From assembly GCA_964490895.1 (NCBI GenBank), contig CAZBEI010000027.1, positions 1 through 19,414 on the forward strand: a stretch of DNA of 19,414 nucleotides. The letters run 5' to 3'. Source of the DNA: JACRAO01 sp964490895 (lineage in GTDB: Bacteria; Bdellovibrionota; UBA1018). Each line of letters opens with the position of its first letter. The stretch's first letter is position 1. The notes beneath the pieces were generated by a model. It made no database searches and was not told the DNA's origin. It saw only the letters and a program-made list of their open reading frames with translations. This document shows positions 1 to 7,227 of this stretch, piece by piece. A program made the translations under genes and the position numbers.

Positions 1-240
1 GGAAGCCGCCAACTCCACCTCCGCCACCGAAGCCTCCTCCTGGAAAGCCTCCAACTCCACCACCGCCACCGAAGCCTCCTCCTGGAAAGCCACCAAATCC
101 GCCGCCTCCGCCTCCACCGAAGCCTCCACCTGGGAAGCCGCCAAATCCACCTCCTGGAAAGCCTCCAAATCCGCCGCCTCCGCCAAAGCCTCCACCGAAA
201 CCTCCGCCGCCAAATCCTCCAGGCGAAAAGGGTCCACCAA
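1..240 (-). repeat. Minisatellite in Gly-rich domain, 42-48 nt units
   Basis: Within the Gly-rich gene the DNA repeats in units of 42 nt (positions 1-41 and 42-83 are nearly identical, offset 42) followed by 42-48 nt variants. All units are multiples of three, so copy-number change would keep the frame. A second, more degenerate Gly-rich block runs from about 350 to 540. Confidence 0.7.
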
Positions 241-1336
241 ACATGGGGATAGCTCCACTATTCCATCCCATGCCGGGTGGAAAAAGTGGGACTCCAAAAC
301 CACCTCCAAAAAATGGGGTAGGTGCCATGGGTGCAAGTGGGGACATTCCACCAAATCCGCCTGGAAAGCCACCGAACCCGCCGCCTAGCCCACCACCAAA
401 TCCGCCGCCAAAACCTCCGGGGAAACCGCCGCCACCACCAAAGCCTCCTCCTAGTCCTCCGCCAAATCCACCAGGAAACCCACCGAACCCGCCGCCCAGT
501 CCACCACCAAAACCACCACCAAATCCCCCTCCCAGTCCAAATCCCTGCGGGGCAGAGCAAGGCACTCCGAGTTGAATGCACATCGTGATGTATCTATTGT
601 AGTTTGACGCATAACCAGAAACGCTGTTGGCATACATATCAGCCATTGAATTAATCCCAGAAGTATAAGCCAGCGTATTTAACCCTCCCAACACCATGGG
701 TGTGATAGCGCCTAACCCTGCAACCAAGTAATCTCCAAACTTTGGTTCTCTGGGTCTCATGGCTTCGATCAGAGCGCAGTTGGGACACTCGTCATGGAGT
801 TCGCGAATATTTCGCTCGGCTTGAGTTCTTTTGGACTCTAGATTTTCTGATTCAGTTTCTAGATCTTCTGATGCTTGTTCTACAGCCTCTCTCTCGTTTA
901 TTTTTTCGACACATTTATGGATGCTCTCCTTACACCAGGGAGATACTACTTCGTTTTCAATCTCAGGATCCATCCGATAGAGCACCAAACAAGTCAGATG
1001 ACTGGAAGAGCCAAGCTCTTTTATTCCTAACGTACGATTAATGACTTTTATATCTTCTGGACTGCTGCATGCGCCGGAATCATATCTTTTGTAATCACAC
1101 GCTCTACAATAGCGACTAGACTCCCCATCCCCTTCTTTTTCATATTTTTCCCTTTGTCTCTTCATTGTTTTTTTATTTTGCTCAAGTGCATCCAGCTTCT
1201 CGTCAATTTGATTTTTTTCGGCTGTGTACGCTCTCATCCGCTCCTTAAATCCAGTGGGATCATTGTCTTCTTTAGCATGCGCAAGACCTCCAAAATAAAG
1301 ACTCAATAATAAAATCAAAAACTTCTGGGTTTTCAT
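1..1336 (-). CDS. Secreted Cys-containing protein with long Gly/Phe-rich repeat domain (C-terminus beyond window)
   Basis: Reading the minus strand from ATG at 1336 gives 445 codons with no stop before the window edge, so the 3' end is missing. A purine-rich GGAAGGGG lies just upstream as ribosome-binding site. Residues 1-21 form a signal peptide (basic start, Leu-rich core, ending GLAHA). Residues about 25-70 and 145-180 are charged and probably coiled coil. Cysteines occur in pairs or clusters (77, 80, 90, 116, 135, 142, 184, 187, 253, 260). A hydrophobic stretch lies at about 203-223. From about residue 265 the protein is almost only Gly and Phe with Pro, in units such as GGFPGGGFGGG, interrupted at about 325-360 by a Met/Pro-rich spacer. 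At the DNA level the last part repeats with a 42-48 nt period. Function unknown; a surface or envelope structural role is an inference. Similar architecture is remembered from Bdellovibrio-type genomes. The reading frame is certain; the function is not. Confidence 0.85.
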   Translation of the reverse strand, partial: MKTQKFLILLLSLYFGGLAHAKEDNDPTGFKERMRAYTAEKNQIDEKLDALEQNKKTMKRQREKYEKEGDGESSRYCRACDYKRYDSGACSSPEDIKVINRTLGIKELGSSSHLTCLVLYRMDPEIENEVVSPWCKESIHKCVEKINEREAVEQASEDLETESENLESKRTQAERNIRELHDECPNCALIEAMRPREPKFGDYLVAGLGAITPMVLGGLNTLAYTSGINSMADMYANSVSGYASNYNRYITMCIQLGVPCSAPQGFGLGGGFGGGFGGGLGGGFGGFPGGFGGGLGGGFGGGGGFPGGFGGGFGGGLGGGFGGFPGGFGGMSPLAPMAPTPFFGGGFGVPLFPPGMGWNSGAIPMFGGPFSPGGFGGGGFGGGFGGGGGFGGFPGGGFGGFPGGGFGGGGGGGFGGFPGGGFGGGGGVGGFPGGGFGGGGGVGGF

Positions 1337-1451
1337 TACAATCCCCTTCCCGGGCTTAAAAACATCATTGCTCGTCTCTTCAATCATCGGTTTTTATTGA
1401 GAAAAACATGAGCTCTGGAGCATAAATTTAAATAGAAGACTATTTTAGTTA

Positions 1452-1480
1452 ATTATAAGCAAAAGGCCTATAAAACTAAA
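1452..1480 (-). promoter_or_regulatory. Candidate promoter for the Gly-rich secreted protein
   Basis: On the minus strand a perfect TATAAT occurs at 1457-1452, and a weak -35-like TTTAGT at 1480-1475 with 17 bp spacing. This would give a leader of roughly 100 nt before the ATG at 1336. Only the -10 hexamer is good, so this is a candidate. Confidence 0.3.
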
Positions 1481-1494
1481 GCGCAAAGAAGAAA

Positions 1495-1527
1495 ACAAAA
1501 TATAAACTCTTTTAATTTATATTTTGT
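1495..1527. repeat. 12-bp perfect inverted repeat, AT-rich (hairpin or operator)
   Basis: ACAAAATATAAA at 1495-1506 and its exact reverse complement TTTATATTTTGT at 1516-1527 are separated by 9 nt. It lies between the end of the catalase-like gene (1739) and the start of the Gly-rich gene (1336), both on the minus strand. It could be a terminator for the former or a regulatory site for the latter; being almost purely A/T, it would form a weak RNA stem for its length. Confidence 0.6.
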
Positions 1528-1738
1528 GACATAAACCCTGATTTGCCTGCGTAACCCATGTCTGGTTTGACACGCAAACCTGACCCTCCTAAACAAATTT
1601 TAGGATTACACAACTTTTTATCTCCACTTACTTTCTGCGCAAGTGATCCTTACGCGTGGACACATAGTTTAGGAGAATTTATGGAGATTGTGAATTGCAC
1701 GGTCACCTAAAGCAACAATTCCGCAAGCACTCAGAAAT

Positions 1739-2968
1739 CTATTTACCCATCCTATTTTTATTTCTATGAGTCTCAATGGCAGCATAAATCATTCGACGAG
1801 CACGTTGCATTGCCCCGATTCCTCTTTGGTTTGGCAGTGCGTGTCCCGGATTAAAGGACAAAGCCTCACAATATTTAGGATCCGCCATAGTCGACGTCAG
1901 CATTAGTGTAGCCAGTCTCACATATTTTCGGTCTTCGCACTTTCCCCACGGAAGCGCTGCGTTTTCCACGGATGGCATCCCATCCTCATGAAATTGCGCC
2001 ACCAATTCAAAACAGCCTCTATTCTGAGTGAGGTCAGATACAAGTTGTTCTCCCAAAAAATTCGGTGTTGAGGCTACCGGTGCGTATATGGGAGGATTCT
2101 GACAGGGTCGAAACGAATACTTCACAGCACGTTTCTCATCGAATGCATACGGAACCCAGCTGTTGTAGGTCTCTAAAAGAATATTTTTCACTTGCACTGC
2201 GCCCAGCCTTCCTACCAATGCACCAACAACTGGCTGAAGCGATTTGGGAATTGTGCTAACGTACTCATCAAAAAATATTTTTCCGGCTATCCCACCGATT
2301 TCTGCCGGTGTTTTTCCAGCTTTAGCAGCAGTTTTAGACGCCTCGCCGGCCATTTTTGACGCTTTAATAAATGCCGGATACGACGAAAGATCGTTTGCAA
2401 GAAATTCCTCAACGCCGTTGATTGTGATGATGTCAAATGTTTGGTAAGGATTACTGTAGCCAGGCGAAAACAAGCCCGTCGATGTTGTGGGAAATTGCTG
2501 TTCTTCAGGAATAATTTCGACTTGTTTTTGGAGATCTTCTGGCAAGAAAATCTTAACGGCCATGCCGTGGACGCCCGGAGCTCTGTCGTCAGCGTTCACA
2601 TCTGAACTGCCATGAGAAAATCTGGCTATGGCGTCATACGTCACGCCTTCGTTTTTGTTAGGGAAAGCAAATACCCCAACTCGATTCTCAGAAGCAAGGT
2701 CATTATCCAAAGACAACTGTGCATATACGCACCCATGTGCTTTTGGATGAGCATCCCGTACATTTCCAACTGTGGCTGAAATCCCGGCAGTCAAGCCACT
2801 AATTATCTGATTTTCCTGTTCAATCGTGAGCGGTGTGATTCCCTGCATGGGATCTTCAAGGACATGGAGCTTGATTTCACCGGCCGAAGTGCCGGTCACA
2901 AATAAAAGAACAGTAATCAACAGCGAAGAGTGAAGGACATTCATCATAAGGACATTCAAATGATACAT
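1739..2968 (-). CDS. Exported catalase-like haem protein (SrpA/catalase-related family)
   Basis: 409 aa from the ATG at 2968, chosen because GAGG sits 8 nt upstream; an upstream in-frame start at 2992 and internal Met codons at 2947/2944 are alternatives. The N-terminus is a hydrophobic signal peptide (SLLITVLLFVTGTSAG), so the protein is probably exported. Catalase-family features visible are a HPKAHGC block (candidate distal His), ARFSHGSSD followed by DRAPGVHGMAVKI (the family's RFS...D..RG.A.K pattern), QTFDIITING, and near the C-terminus RRMIY, an R-x3-Y pattern matching the proximal haem ligand of catalases (R391, Y395). It is shorter than housekeeping monofunctional catalases (about 480 aa or more) and fits the small catalase-related group, whose activity may be peroxidase-like rather than full catalase. 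It stands alone, divergent from the ATPase/STAS-like pair. A palindrome at 2993-3007 lies just upstream. Family assignment good, exact reaction uncertain. Confidence 0.85.
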   Translation of the reverse strand: MYHLNVLMMNVLHSSLLITVLLFVTGTSAGEIKLHVLEDPMQGITPLTIEQENQIISGLTAGISATVGNVRDAHPKAHGCVYAQLSLDNDLASENRVGVFAFPNKNEGVTYDAIARFSHGSSDVNADDRAPGVHGMAVKIFLPEDLQKQVEIIPEEQQFPTTSTGLFSPGYSNPYQTFDIITINGVEEFLANDLSSYPAFIKASKMAGEASKTAAKAGKTPAEIGGIAGKIFFDEYVSTIPKSLQPVVGALVGRLGAVQVKNILLETYNSWVPYAFDEKRAVKYSFRPCQNPPIYAPVASTPNFLGEQLVSDLTQNRGCFELVAQFHEDGMPSVENAALPWGKCEDRKYVRLATLMLTSTMADPKYCEALSFNPGHALPNQRGIGAMQRARRMIYAAIETHRNKNRMGK

Positions 2969-2992
2969 ATTTTTTTCCTCAAACCAGGCCAA

Positions 2993-3007
2993 TAGCTAAT
3001 TTAGCTA
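2993..3007. promoter_or_regulatory. Candidate operator: palindrome TAGCTAA-T-TTAGCTA
   Basis: A perfect 7-bp-arm inverted repeat with a one-base centre lies 25 bp upstream of the catalase-like start, inside the divergent intergenic region. Its core GCTAA-N-TTAGC recurs at 18452-18462 just before the flavoprotein gene. Size and position suit a dimeric repressor or activator, but no regulator is identified. Confidence 0.45.
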
Positions 3008-3155
3008 AACGCGTCAAGGCTTTCTCCTCAACCACACGGGTTTTTTCTAAATGTCAGGTTGGCACTCATAAACCCAGGGTGCCTATAGCTTTTCGGCTGT
3101 AATTTAGGGATAATGGCATGGACATCTTCTTACAAAAATCATATTCTTTTTAATA

Positions 3156-3683
3156 ATGAATCTTGAAGATCTAGTAGATTCTATTCTTCAGAATGCTCCC
3201 TTAATTAAACCACTGTCTTTACCGTCAGAACGTCAAATGTACGACACGCTTACAAACTTAGGAATAGTTGATCATAGCTTGCTCAGTGTATTGGACGAGC
3301 TTTACCTCAATGCAAAGGAACATGGCTCAGAAAAGATTCAGATTTATATAACTAAAGTCTTCAATCACTTTTATTTTGTAATAACTGATTTAGGATCTGG
3401 AATTCACTCCACTCTACCAAAAAACAAAAAACTATCTGACACACTTGGCAAGTCGGCCTCTGCCCTGATCCGTCTTGCGTGTGAAGAGGGAATTACCGGA
3501 ACGGGTGTCGTTGGGCGTGGGATTGGACTTCATTTACTCTCTGATTTTGTAAAAAATCGCCGGGCAGAAAGCCTCATCCTTTCTGACAAAGGGCTCATGA
3601 TACAAATCGGAAGTTTGTATATGGAAAAAGAAAGTCGTCAATCCATTGCTGGAACCCTAGTAGCTTTGAAACTGGCCCTATGA
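3156..3683 (+). CDS. Stand-alone GHKL (histidine-kinase-type) ATPase, anti-sigma-factor-like
   Basis: 175 aa, essentially only a Bergerat-fold ATP-binding domain. The N box is DELYLNAKEHG (47-57, with E48 and N52), the G1 box DLGSG (78-82), the G2 box GRGIGLHLL (120-128), and a closing GT-V motif at 166-169. There is no dimerisation/phospho-His domain, sensor or membrane segment, so it is not a normal sensor kinase. The closest known type is RsbW/SpoIIAB-like anti-sigma kinases or ATP-binding partner proteins. It overlaps the next gene by 4 bp (ATGA), implying translational coupling and a joint function with the STAS-like protein. No good ribosome-binding site precedes the ATG; the start is chosen because the protein begins naturally there. 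Cytoplasmic. What it regulates is unknown; no sigma factor gene is in the window. Confidence 0.8.
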   Translation: MNLEDLVDSILQNAPLIKPLSLPSERQMYDTLTNLGIVDHSLLSVLDELYLNAKEHGSEKIQIYITKVFNHFYFVITDLGSGIHSTLPKNKKLSDTLGKSASALIRLACEEGITGTGVVGRGIGLHLLSDFVKNRRAESLILSDKGLMIQIGSLYMEKESRQSIAGTLVALKLAL

Positions 3684-3970
3684 AAATTTTGCTGAAACAA
3701 ATCTGTGGGGAGTTTTGTACTGAACGAAAGAATCCGGGCCTGCCCGAACTACTTCGCCTCACCCTTGAAGCTATCCATCTAAAAAAACAAATTGAAATTG
3801 ATCGCACGGGAGTCCTCATTCTATCTGTTTCTTTCATGAATGAACTTACTTCTACGATTGCTGATAATTGTAATCAAAATGATTTTGAGAAAGCAGTGTC
3901 TTTTATTCCACCCCTGGAAGAACTTTACGTTATCCAGATCAAGAGACAGTTTGCACTCAAACGGAAATAA
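3680..3970 (+). CDS. STAS-like protein (DUF4325-type), partner of the upstream ATPase
   Basis: 96 aa, starting inside the stop region of the ATPase gene (ATGA overlap). The central part reads as a beta strand followed by SFMNEL (51-56), resembling the conserved S-F-x-D-E-L block of DUF4325 STAS-like domains. Residues 70-90 then match the expected beta-alpha end of the fold. In anti-anti-sigma proteins of the STAS fold a Ser in this region is phosphorylated by the cognate GHKL kinase; S49/S51 would be the candidates here, by inference only. The pairing with a stand-alone GHKL ATPase supports a partner-switching or ATP-gated regulatory role. The family call rests on a short motif and on context. 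Confidence 0.6.
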   Translation: MKILLKQICGEFCTERKNPGLPELLRLTLEAIHLKKQIEIDRTGVLILSVSFMNELTSTIADNCNQNDFEKAVSFIPPLEELYVIQIKRQFALKRK

Positions 3971-4303
3971 AAATTGGACCGCGCCCCAGACCTTGGACAG
4001 TCTAACCTAGTTTTTGTGTAGGGGCTCCTGACCGGTCTCCTATTTTTGTTTTCTAATCTGCCACCCAAGAAGCATTGCTGAAAAATTCACTTTGTAAAAG
4101 GGCAGGAGAGACACAAAACCATCGCACTGTATTAGATTGTGTCATCAAAAATTTTGGCTTAGCTCGAGTGATCGTCCCTCTCACAAGCCCATAAATTTTT
4201 ATAAAGCATACTCTCAATGAGCCCAACTTCCTAGATAGCAAGTGCAACAAGTTGATAGTTTGTCTCGAAAAATAGAGCCGGGTCACAGAATATTTGCTAA
4301 GAC
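3971..4303. other. 330-bp intergenic region before the ABC-F gene
   Basis: No supported gene. It contains the possible IS end above and an 8-bp palindrome GACCGGTC near 4030. A minus-strand open frame at 4053-4382 runs into the ABC-F coding region, is not recognisable as any family and is not accepted. Confidence 0.5.
3974..4002. mobile_element. Possible insertion-sequence end (IS3-family-like), remnant
   Basis: The segment TTGGACCGCGCCCC followed closely by TTGGACAGTC resembles terminal inverted repeats of IS3-family elements. No transposase reading frame, second terminal repeat or target duplication could be found nearby, so at most this is a remnant. Based on remembered motif shape only. 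Confidence 0.2.
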
Positions 4304-6118
4304 TTGAGGGTGTCCATCTTAGTAAATGCACATCAACTCCGTCATTCCTTTTCTGCACGTCCCCTTTTTCAGGGGATTTCATTTTCCATATTATCTGGCG
4401 AAAGAGTCGGTTTGATAGGACCCAATGGTGCAGGCAAATCCACTTTATTAAAAATTTTAGCCGGTGAGATATCTCCAGATGAGGGAACTCTTTCTACCCA
4501 ACGAGGGCTTCGCATCGCATACCTGGAGCAGGTTCCCCTGTTTTCGGAGGGATCTTCTGTGCAGTCTGCGATTATGGAGGGAGCTCGTGACCCAAGTGAT
4601 TTCAAAACCCTCTCTCTTGCAAAGGAAATTCAATCTAAGCTTTCTCTATCCGATTCTCCCATTGATCAGCTTTCGGGAGGGTGGAAAAAACGCGTGGCTT
4701 TGGCGCGCGAGCTAATCAAGGAGCCCGATTTACTCTTACTCGACGAACCTACTAATCACTTAGATATTGAAAGCATTCTTTGGTTAGAAGGATTTCTGGC
4801 TCAAGCTCCATTTGCAACGTTGACTATCACGCATGATCGACTCTTTTTGCAAAGGGTTTCGAATCGCATTCTTGAATTGGATCGTCGCATTCCAGGAGGG
4901 CTTTTTAAAACAGATGGCGATTATGCGACTTATTTGGAAATAAAACAAGAGATGATGGAGTCTCAGGAAAGACAGGAAGTGAGGATCAAGAACACCCTCC
5001 GCCATGAGACGGAGTGGCTAAGAAGAGGCGCTAAAGCACGAACCACAAAGCAACAAGCCAGGATTAAAAGAGTGTATGAAATTGAAAAAGAAGCCGAAGA
5101 ACTCTCTTATCGAAATCAAAACATTACGGCTCGGATTGAATTTCAAAATGCTGAAAGAAATCCAAAAAAATTAATCGAAGTGAAAAAAATTTCTAAAACT
5201 TATGGGAGTGAGTTAGTCGTACCCCACCTTGATTTAGTTCTAACACCTAAGAGTCGAATTGGACTCTTGGGCCCCAATGGCTGTGGAAAGTCGACACTGA
5301 TCAGACTACTCGTTGGAAAAGAAAAACCAGACAGTGGGAGTACGTTTTTTTCCGAGCAGTTGCAGATTGCTTATTTTGACCAGAATCGAGAAAGTCTAGA
5401 TCCAAATCTCAGCATTCTAAAGACGTTATGCCCACGCGGGGACTTTGTGGATTACCGAGGGACACAGGTGCATATAAAAAGTTACTTGGATCGCTTTCTC
5501 TTCGGTCCTGAGCAAATGCAAATGGCTGTAGGAAAAATTTCTGGAGGTGAGCAAAGCAGGATTTTGATTGCAAAACTCATGCTACAAAAAGCAAATGTTC
5601 TAGTTCTAGATGAACCCACCAATGATCTAGACATCGCAACACTAGACGTATTACAGGGGGTGCTCCAAGACTTTAACGGAGCTGTTCTCTTGGTGACGCA
5701 CGACAGGTATTTTTTGGATCAAGTCGCCTCTCAAATATTGGCATTTGGCGAGGACGACAAGGGAAAGAAACAAATCACCTCGTTTACAGGTCTTGAACAA
5801 TGGGAAACCTGGAATGATCTTCAAACAAAGAAGAAGGATCGGGAGGAGACCCATCTCAAAGGCTCTCAAAATAAGTACACCGCAATTAGAAAAAGAAAAC
5901 TGAGCTTTAAAGAAACCCACGAATTGCAAAACATAGAGCCAAACATCAAGATAGCAGAAGATAAGATGGCAACACTCACTGCGCTCAGCACTCAGCCTGA
6001 GACCCTAAGGAATAGACTTCGCCTGACGGAGCTTTCAAACGAAATGGCTAAGACCCAGGCCGAAATCGATCGTCTCTATGCCCTCTGGGGAGAGTTGGAG
6101 AAGTTAAATTTAAAATAA
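4304..6118 (+). CDS. uup: ABC-F ATPase, Uup type
   Basis: 604 aa with two ABC ATPase domains and no membrane segments, as in ABC-F ribosome-associated ATPases. Domain 1 has Walker A GPNGAGKST (39-47), signature LSGG (123-126), Walker B with DEPTNHLD (147-154) and switch His in THDR. Domain 2 has GPNGCGKST (323-331), ISGGE (412-416), DEPTND (436-441) and THDR. The linker contains EWLRRGAKARTTKQQARI, the pattern characteristic of Uup. The C-terminus (about 505-604) is Lys/Glu-rich and probably forms the Uup coiled-coil/DNA-binding tail. E. coli Uup is 635 aa, so this is full length. The start is uncertain: TTG at 4304 or GTG at 4310, with GAGGG overlapping them, and no ATG upstream of the conserved region. 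Transcribed alone; family members act on translating ribosomes and affect transposon excision. Confidence 0.88.
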   Translation: MRVSILVNAHQLRHSFSARPLFQGISFSILSGERVGLIGPNGAGKSTLLKILAGEISPDEGTLSTQRGLRIAYLEQVPLFSEGSSVQSAIMEGARDPSDFKTLSLAKEIQSKLSLSDSPIDQLSGGWKKRVALARELIKEPDLLLLDEPTNHLDIESILWLEGFLAQAPFATLTITHDRLFLQRVSNRILELDRRIPGGLFKTDGDYATYLEIKQEMMESQERQEVRIKNTLRHETEWLRRGAKARTTKQQARIKRVYEIEKEAEELSYRNQNITARIEFQNAERNPKKLIEVKKISKTYGSELVVPHLDLVLTPKSRIGLLGPNGCGKSTLIRLLVGKEKPDSGSTFFSEQLQIAYFDQNRESLDPNLSILKTLCPRGDFVDYRGTQVHIKSYLDRFLFGPEQMQMAVGKISGGEQSRILIAKLMLQKANVLVLDEPTNDLDIATLDVLQGVLQDFNGAVLLVTHDRYFLDQVASQILAFGEDDKGKKQITSFTGLEQWETWNDLQTKKKDREETHLKGSQNKYTAIRKRKLSFKETHELQNIEPNIKIAEDKMATLTALSTQPETLRNRLRLTELSNEMAKTQAEIDRLYALWGELEKLNLK

Positions 6119-6176
6119 CGACCCTGCTGTGTCATTTCGGAGACATTTTTAGAGAAGAGAGGGAGGCGGTTTAAAA

Positions 6177-6841
6177 CTAAAAATCCCCTTCTTCCTCAAA
6201 ATCTCTTTTGATATTATCAATCAAAGATTCCGCAGCCTCTGCATCCATTTCAAAATCATCCACCGTTTCGTCAAGGTCCAGGTCGGTAATCACTTTTGCA
6301 AAATCTTTATCACTGTTTAAATCCAACCGGATGGCTTCGATGTATTTGTCAGGATACTTCGACACCAGCTCTTCGATGTAGCGATTGAGTTTCTTTTCTT
6401 TTAAAATCAGCTGTTTTCGCTTAATTTTTTCCAATTTTTAATGTAGTGCAACCTGCAATAACCTTGCGTGGTCGCTAAACCATCGCAAGCCACTTCGCGA
6501 CATACGGCGTTCCCAGCAGAATCAAATTCTCGTCGGCTCAATCGGCTTGGGGTCGCTTTGGTTTTTTTTGCTGGTTTTCTAAGAGGTTTTTTGGCTTCTT
6601 GGATAGCCACAAGAGCAGGCGTGACCGCCAGAGATGGCTTTTCTAGAGGAGGGGTCATTTTACTCGAGAGTTCTGCCTTTTTCCCTTTTGCAGGGCTCTC
6701 CTTTTGAGGCAGAGGATGTGGCTTTACCCGAGTCCCCAAAAGAAGATTTTTTATAGCCACAAGCTTTGAGGGCTTTTTCTCTGCAACCTTACTTTTTTGA
6801 AGTTTACCTTTTTGATTTCGCATGAATTTCTTGTGTGCCAT
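6177..6841 (-). pseudogene. Conserved hypothetical protein split by a -1 frameshift in an A6 run
   Basis: Two minus-strand frames overlap. The first starts at ATG 6841 (144 codons, stop at 6407-6409). It has a Lys/Pro-rich, probably disordered N-terminal 100 residues, then REFDSAGNAVCREVACDG and GYCRLHYIKNW, forming a C-x4-C-x9-C-x2-H site (C114, C119, C129, H132) that may bind zinc. The second frame (stop at 6177, up to about 6434) continues as a charged helical, strongly acidic tail ending in FEEEGDF. Its only start would be a TTG with no ribosome-binding site. One extra A in the A6 run (6425-6430) would join them into about 221 aa reading NWKKIKRKQ. I remember this arrangement as one continuous gene in Bdellovibrio relatives. 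It may be a true frameshift, a sequencing error, or programmed/transcriptional slippage. Function unknown. Confidence 0.65.
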
Positions 6842-6859
6842 GTAATACAAACTCAGTCA

Positions 6860-6886
6860 ACTTTATTTATTGATTAGATCTCTCCT
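6860..6886 (+). repeat. 27-bp direct repeat, left copy
   Basis: The sequence beginning ACTTTATTTATTGATTAG and ending ATCTCTCCT is identical at 8513-8539. The pair brackets the ATPase gene and about 1.65 kb of DNA. This copy lies 20 bp upstream of the split hypothetical gene's ATG (minus strand). Confidence 0.85.
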
Positions 6887-7227
6887 GGAGATACTCTATT
6901 TTTTCGAAGTGATTTTATCAACTTAACGAATTAACGCGTTTCTCTATCTGGTAATTCAATTTTTTTTTGAGGTAACTTCCAAAAACAGAGGAAACTCATG
7001 GATTAAAAAAGAATAGTTGAAAATCTAGGGGTCTTAGCCGAAGAAAAGGAACAAAAACTAGAATTGATTGCCCCAACTTCAATCACAAGAGACATTGATC
7101 TGCACTGAAGTTTTTAAAGGGATTAATGTAAGATACAACTCCCAGGCTTTTTGACTTGCTTTTATAGCCTTCAGAAAAAACGAATAGACCCCTATCTGTT
7201 TTATCTGAAGTGTGGTATCTTAAAAAC
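6887..7227. other. AT-rich region upstream of the ATPase gene
   Basis: No supported gene. A stretch at about 7006-7107 stays open in one frame and would encode a short peptide containing ENLGVLAEEKEQKLEL, but the preceding in-frame codons include a TAA right after the only ATG (6999). It may be a decayed gene or chance. No convincing promoter was seen. Confidence 0.4.

Larger units (their letters stand above)
1337..1738. other. 400-bp AT-rich intergenic region
   Basis: There is no supported gene here. It holds the candidate promoter and the 12-bp inverted repeat listed separately. It also has a small 7-bp stem, TCCTAAA-N5-TTTAGGA, at 1587-1605. A 9-codon reading frame at 1681-1710 has a good upstream AGGAG but is too short to call. 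Confidence 0.6.

Noticed and set aside
243..633. Pro-rich plus-strand and Trp-rich minus-strand open frames opposite or beside the Gly-rich region
   Set aside because: They are frame shadows of the GGF repeat codons. The minus frame starting at ATG 1336 has a signal peptide, a ribosome-binding site and continuous sense through the repeats.
1587..1605. TCCTAAA-N5-TTTAGGA hairpin, with CTCCTAAAC also at 8534-8542
   Set aside because: Short stem and short shared string in AT-rich DNA; I could not tie it to a gene or a terminator.
1681..1710. Nine-codon frame with AGGAG upstream
   Set aside because: Too short to support as a gene, and there is no regulated gene directly downstream on that strand for it to act as a leader peptide.
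3058..3075. TGGCAC resembling the -24 part of a sigma-54 promoter upstream of the GHKL ATPase gene
   Set aside because: The required GC at -12 (TTGC-type) is not at the right spacing.
4053..4382. 109-codon minus-strand frame overlapping the ABC-F start
   Set aside because: It overlaps the conserved N-terminal ABC domain, has no recognisable motifs and no good ribosome-binding site.
6130..6150. TGTC-N8-GACA followed by TTTTT after the ABC-F gene
   Set aside because: A four-base stem with an eight-base loop is too weak to call a terminator.
6425..6430. Classical X-XXY-YYZ slippery heptamer at the frameshift
   Set aside because: In the zero frame the run reads AAA AAA TTA, which does not form a standard heptamer. 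Simple indel or homopolymer slippage is more likely than a canonical programmed -1 site.
7006..7107. Short open stretch (ENLGVLAEEKEQKLEL) before the ATPase gene
   Set aside because: There is an in-frame TAA right after its only ATG, no recognised family, and the length is compatible with chance.
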